Positions 5,384 through 7,303 of a DNA stretch of 7,303 bases are shown piece by piece (the stretch's first letter is position 1; each line of letters opens with the position of its first letter). The position numbers and the translations under genes were made by a program. The notes beneath the pieces were generated by a model that was not told where the DNA came from, did no database searches, and saw nothing but the letters and a program-made list of their open reading frames with translations. The stretch is from Oscillospiraceae bacterium (GTDB lineage: Bacteria > Bacillota > Clostridia > Oscillospirales > Ruminococcaceae), in the NCBI GenBank assembly GCA_022511485.1, contig JAFLUJ010000085.1, positions 1 through 7,303 on the forward strand, written 5' to 3'.

Positions 5384-7204
5384 TTATCTTCCGCTGTAAA
5401 CAGCAGTAATCAAAGTGTCTCCCATTATGTTGTCAAGACTTCTGTCCCAGCCGACAAAAACGTTTCCGAATGAATCCATTTCAGGTATAAACGGAGGTTC
5501 AGCCTTACCTCCCTCTGTTACTGTCACATAATAATACTGACCGTCAATAGCAAACGTTACAGTATAAGTTGCCTTTGCTGCAAAAATTGCTGTTATAGTA
5601 GTATCGGCAGTAATATTTTCAAGAGGCTTATCCCAGCCGATAAATCCTGAATCGGCAGTGGGAGTGACCGGCGGAACTACCGTTCCTCCGTCAGCAACAG
5701 TTGCGTAATAGCTTTGTCCGTTTACAATAAATGTAACTGTATGATTTTCTCCGGAAACCGGCTCAAGGATAGCTGTTATCGTTATATCTGACGTAATTTC
5801 TCTGTAATCCTTGTCCCAGCCCTTGAAAACATATCCCTCTACAGTGACATCTTCCGGAAGATTTGCCGATGCACCGTCTTCAACAGTAAGAGTAGTAGTC
5901 TGAGTACCGATAACTACCGTTACTGTATGGGTAACAGCTGTTATATCTCCTCCCAGATTATCACTGAACATAGCAGTAATAACTGTATCATCGGTTATGT
6001 TTTCAAAAGAACCGTCCCAGCCGATAAATGTCATACCGTCGATCACCGGATCTGCCGGCTTGACAGCATCTTCTCCGTGAGCGACCTCCTGGATCGTCTC
6101 CTCACCGTCAATAATGATCGTGACCATATGTACCGTACTGTTCTGTACGGAAGTCTGACTGCTTGCCTGAGTTGTAGTCTCAGGAGGAGGTGTAGTTGTA
6201 GCGGCAGTAGTAGCCTGAGTTATCACGTGTAATGTTGTCTGTCCGGGAAGAGTAGTCTCCGTTGGCGGAGCAGTAGTTTCGATAGGCTCAGCAGTCTGGA
6301 TGGAATCTGAATTATCCTCTGTAGTTACAGATGTCTCCACAGGGATCTCATTGACCGGATCGGTATTTTCAGTATCGCCGCCCTTTTCATCGTAAACAGC
6401 CTTAATATCGGAAGTAGCATATGGGAAACCATCACCCACAAGCGCTGCAATAGTAAGAAGCTGTTTCAGATCAAAAGCTGTAAGCTCATTCAGATCAAAG
6501 GAATTATTCAGAAGATCAAAGCGCGGACTGTCAAGCTTATCAGACTCAGAGTCTGTTGTATCGGAGAACATATCACTTTCAGAAATGATACGTCCCCAGA
6601 GTTTTTCAGCCTGATATTCCGGTTCGTTCATGGTATCTCCCATTTCATCATAAAGCTGGATCTTATTATAGCCCATAAAAGTATACAGCTCAGTATATGA
6701 CGTGAACTCATTTGTACGGTAAGAAATTTTTGAAACAGCCTCTCTCAGCGTTATTGTAGAATCAGTAGTTCTTACAATAACCGAAGCATTGTCCTCAGCC
6801 GCAAAATTACCGATGATCGTTCCGTTGCGCAGGTATATCTCACTGTCGCCCTTTCCCTTGAAATCGTCTGATATAACTATCTGTGTATTAGCGCCAAGAA
6901 CAAGGTAGTTATCCTCTGAATTGTTTTTTCCCTGATATGCAATGACGCAGGATGAATTATCTCCTATTGTTACAATATCGCCTTTTTTCAGGGAGTCGCC
7001 ATTTGAAGCATTTATGCTTACATCCGAACTGGTAACACTTACGCTTCCGGATGCAGTTGTTATGTAAAGACCATATCCGGAGGAAAATCCTCCGGTAACT
7101 ACTATCAGAGTAGCTATAACAGCAACCAGCGCACAGCCTCCCAGAATAATGGGAAGCCTAAAATTATTGAAAAATTCCTTCATTATCAATGACCATTTCC
7201 CCAC
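5384..7204 (-). CDS. Membrane-anchored FecR-like protein with four InlB-type B repeats
   Basis: The 606 residues divide clearly. Residues 17-39 form one hydrophobic segment after a short positively charged N-terminus (signal anchor, so the rest should be extracellular). Residues about 45-200 are a beta-rich FecR-like domain (GSVSVTSS, LKKGDIVTIGDNSSCVI, IYLRNGTIIGNF). Residues 205-276 are an acidic and helical stretch. A Thr/Pro/Glu-rich linker covers about 277-357. Four repeats of 54-57 residues follow at about 358-413, 426-480, 488-541 and 547-603, each with VTxxIxG, a central G and F-x-GWD-xxxxxIxxDTxITAxF, as in InlB B (Listeria-Bacteroides) repeats. There is no LPXTG or dockerin. It is probably a surface sensor or adhesin-like protein; its ligand is unknown. 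The start is uncertain: GTG at 7204 lies 13 nt from AGGAGG, and an in-frame ATG at 7183 has no good site. A split-barrel flavoprotein gene follows. Confidence 0.8.
   Translation of the reverse strand: MGKWSLIMKEFFNNFRLPIILGGCALVAVIATLIVVTGGFSSGYGLYITTASGSVSVTSSDVSINASNGDSLKKGDIVTIGDNSSCVIAYQGKNNSEDNYLVLGANTQIVISDDFKGKGDSEIYLRNGTIIGNFAAEDNASVIVRTTDSTITLREAVSKISYRTNEFTSYTELYTFMGYNKIQLYDEMGDTMNEPEYQAEKLWGRIISESDMFSDTTDSESDKLDSPRFDLLNNSFDLNELTAFDLKQLLTIAALVGDGFPYATSDIKAVYDEKGGDTENTDPVNEIPVETSVTTEDNSDSIQTAEPIETTAPPTETTLPGQTTLHVITQATTAATTTPPPETTTQASSQTSVQNSTVHMVTIIIDGEETIQEVAHGEDAVKPADPVIDGMTFIGWDGSFENITDDTVITAMFSDNLGGDITAVTHTVTVVIGTQTTTLTVEDGASANLPEDVTVEGYVFKGWDKDYREITSDITITAILEPVSGENHTVTFIVNGQSYYATVADGGTVVPPVTPTADSGFIGWDKPLENITADTTITAIFAAKATYTVTFAIDGQYYYVTVTEGGKAEPPFIPEMDSFGNVFVGWDRSLDNIMGDTLITAVYSGR
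5396..6133 (-). repeat. Four tandem InlB-type B-repeat coding units
   Basis: This stretch encodes four successive repeats. Their GWD cores are IGWDGSFENIT, KGWDKDYREIT, IGWDKPLENIT and VGWDRSLDNIM. Units 3 and 4 are the closest pair and share NGQSYY/DGQYYY, suggesting the more recent duplication. DNA identity between units is limited, so the array is old rather than freshly expanded. In known proteins these repeats are beta-grasp-like stalk modules on the cell surface. Confidence 0.8.
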
Positions 7205-7217
7205 AGGGAAAATGCGT

Positions 7218-7223
7218 CCTCCT
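7218..7223 (-). promoter_or_regulatory. Ribosome binding site of the FecR/InlB-repeat gene
   Basis: AGGAGG on the minus strand is the only strong Shine-Dalgarno sequence before this gene. It is 13 nt from the GTG at 7204, longer than usual, and 34 nt from the first in-frame ATG at 7183. An in-frame ATT at 7213 is too close (4 nt) and a rare start. The GTG is therefore the best, though imperfect, choice. Confidence 0.55.
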
Positions 7224-7257
7224 CTCTTTTGTACGTTTAAATCGTTTTAGGCAACAC

Positions 7258-7303
7258 CGCACAACTATTGTGCGTCAGATACGCAGTCAGATTTTTCGTC
7301 AGA
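7258..7303. repeat. 7-bp hairpin plus three GTCAGA copies at a 12-bp period
   Basis: CGCACAA-cta-TTGTGCG (7258-7274) is a perfect 7-bp inverted repeat. Directly beside it GTCAGA occurs at 7274-7279, 7286-7291 and 7298-7303, each exactly 12 bp after the last and running to the window edge. There is no U tail on either strand, so the hairpin is not a standard terminator. On the minus strand the repeats stay open in two frames, so they could also be the end of an upstream coding region. A dispersed intergenic repeat is my preferred but unproven reading. Confidence 0.5.

Noticed and set aside
7245..7274. Weak promoter TTGTGC-17-TTTAAA upstream of the FecR/InlB gene on the minus strand
   Set aside because: Both hexamers are poor matches, and the -35 would fall inside the hairpin arm. 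I did not call it; the true promoter may lie beyond the window.

Overview
The window looks like chromosomal DNA of a low-to-moderate-GC anaerobic Firmicute, most likely a Ruminococcus-like member of the Oscillospiraceae. The grounds are strong AGGAGG ribosome binding sites, sigma-A promoters, U-tailed terminators, a fermentative AdhE with a Rex-type operator, and a membrane-anchored FecR/InlB-repeat protein with a Thr/Pro-rich linker. The genus is an inference from gene content and style, not from a search. All recognised genes lie on the minus strand, so transcription runs from high to low coordinates.

Layout in transcription order. (1) 7303-7205: window edge with a 7-bp hairpin and three GTCAGA copies at an exact 12-bp period, then the leader of the next gene. 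(2) 7204-5384: a 606-residue membrane-anchored protein with a FecR-like beta domain, a Thr/Pro-rich linker and four InlB-type B repeats. (3) 5343-4942: a small FMN-binding split-barrel (pyridoxamine-phosphate-oxidase family) protein, 40 nt behind it with no terminator between, so probably the same operon; a weak terminator follows. (4) 4829-4709: a consensus promoter, a Rex-like operator over its start site, and a leader with competing hairpins, all serving adhE. (5) 4708-2072: adhE, bifunctional acetaldehyde-CoA/alcohol dehydrogenase with all recognisable catalytic and metal residues, then a good terminator. (6) 1967-242: a sigma-70-family (ECF-like) factor with a C-terminal extension of about 380 residues, a palindromic promoter region, a long inverted repeat just before its RBS, and its own terminator. 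(7) 150-1: promoter and first 24 codons of a GNAT-like acetyltransferase that runs off the window.

Functionally, adhE is a self-contained redox-balancing unit: it regenerates NAD+ by reducing acetyl-CoA to ethanol and appears to be controlled by NADH/NAD+ through Rex. The least understood parts are the sigma factor, whose extension carries a winged-helix-like segment and a second copy of its wing motif, and the FecR/InlB protein. FecR-like proteins work with ECF sigma factors in other bacteria, so a link between these two is conceivable, but they are separated by adhE and terminators and nothing here proves it. I saw no mobile element, CRISPR array, tRNA or rRNA, and no gene-free stretch longer than 300 bases.
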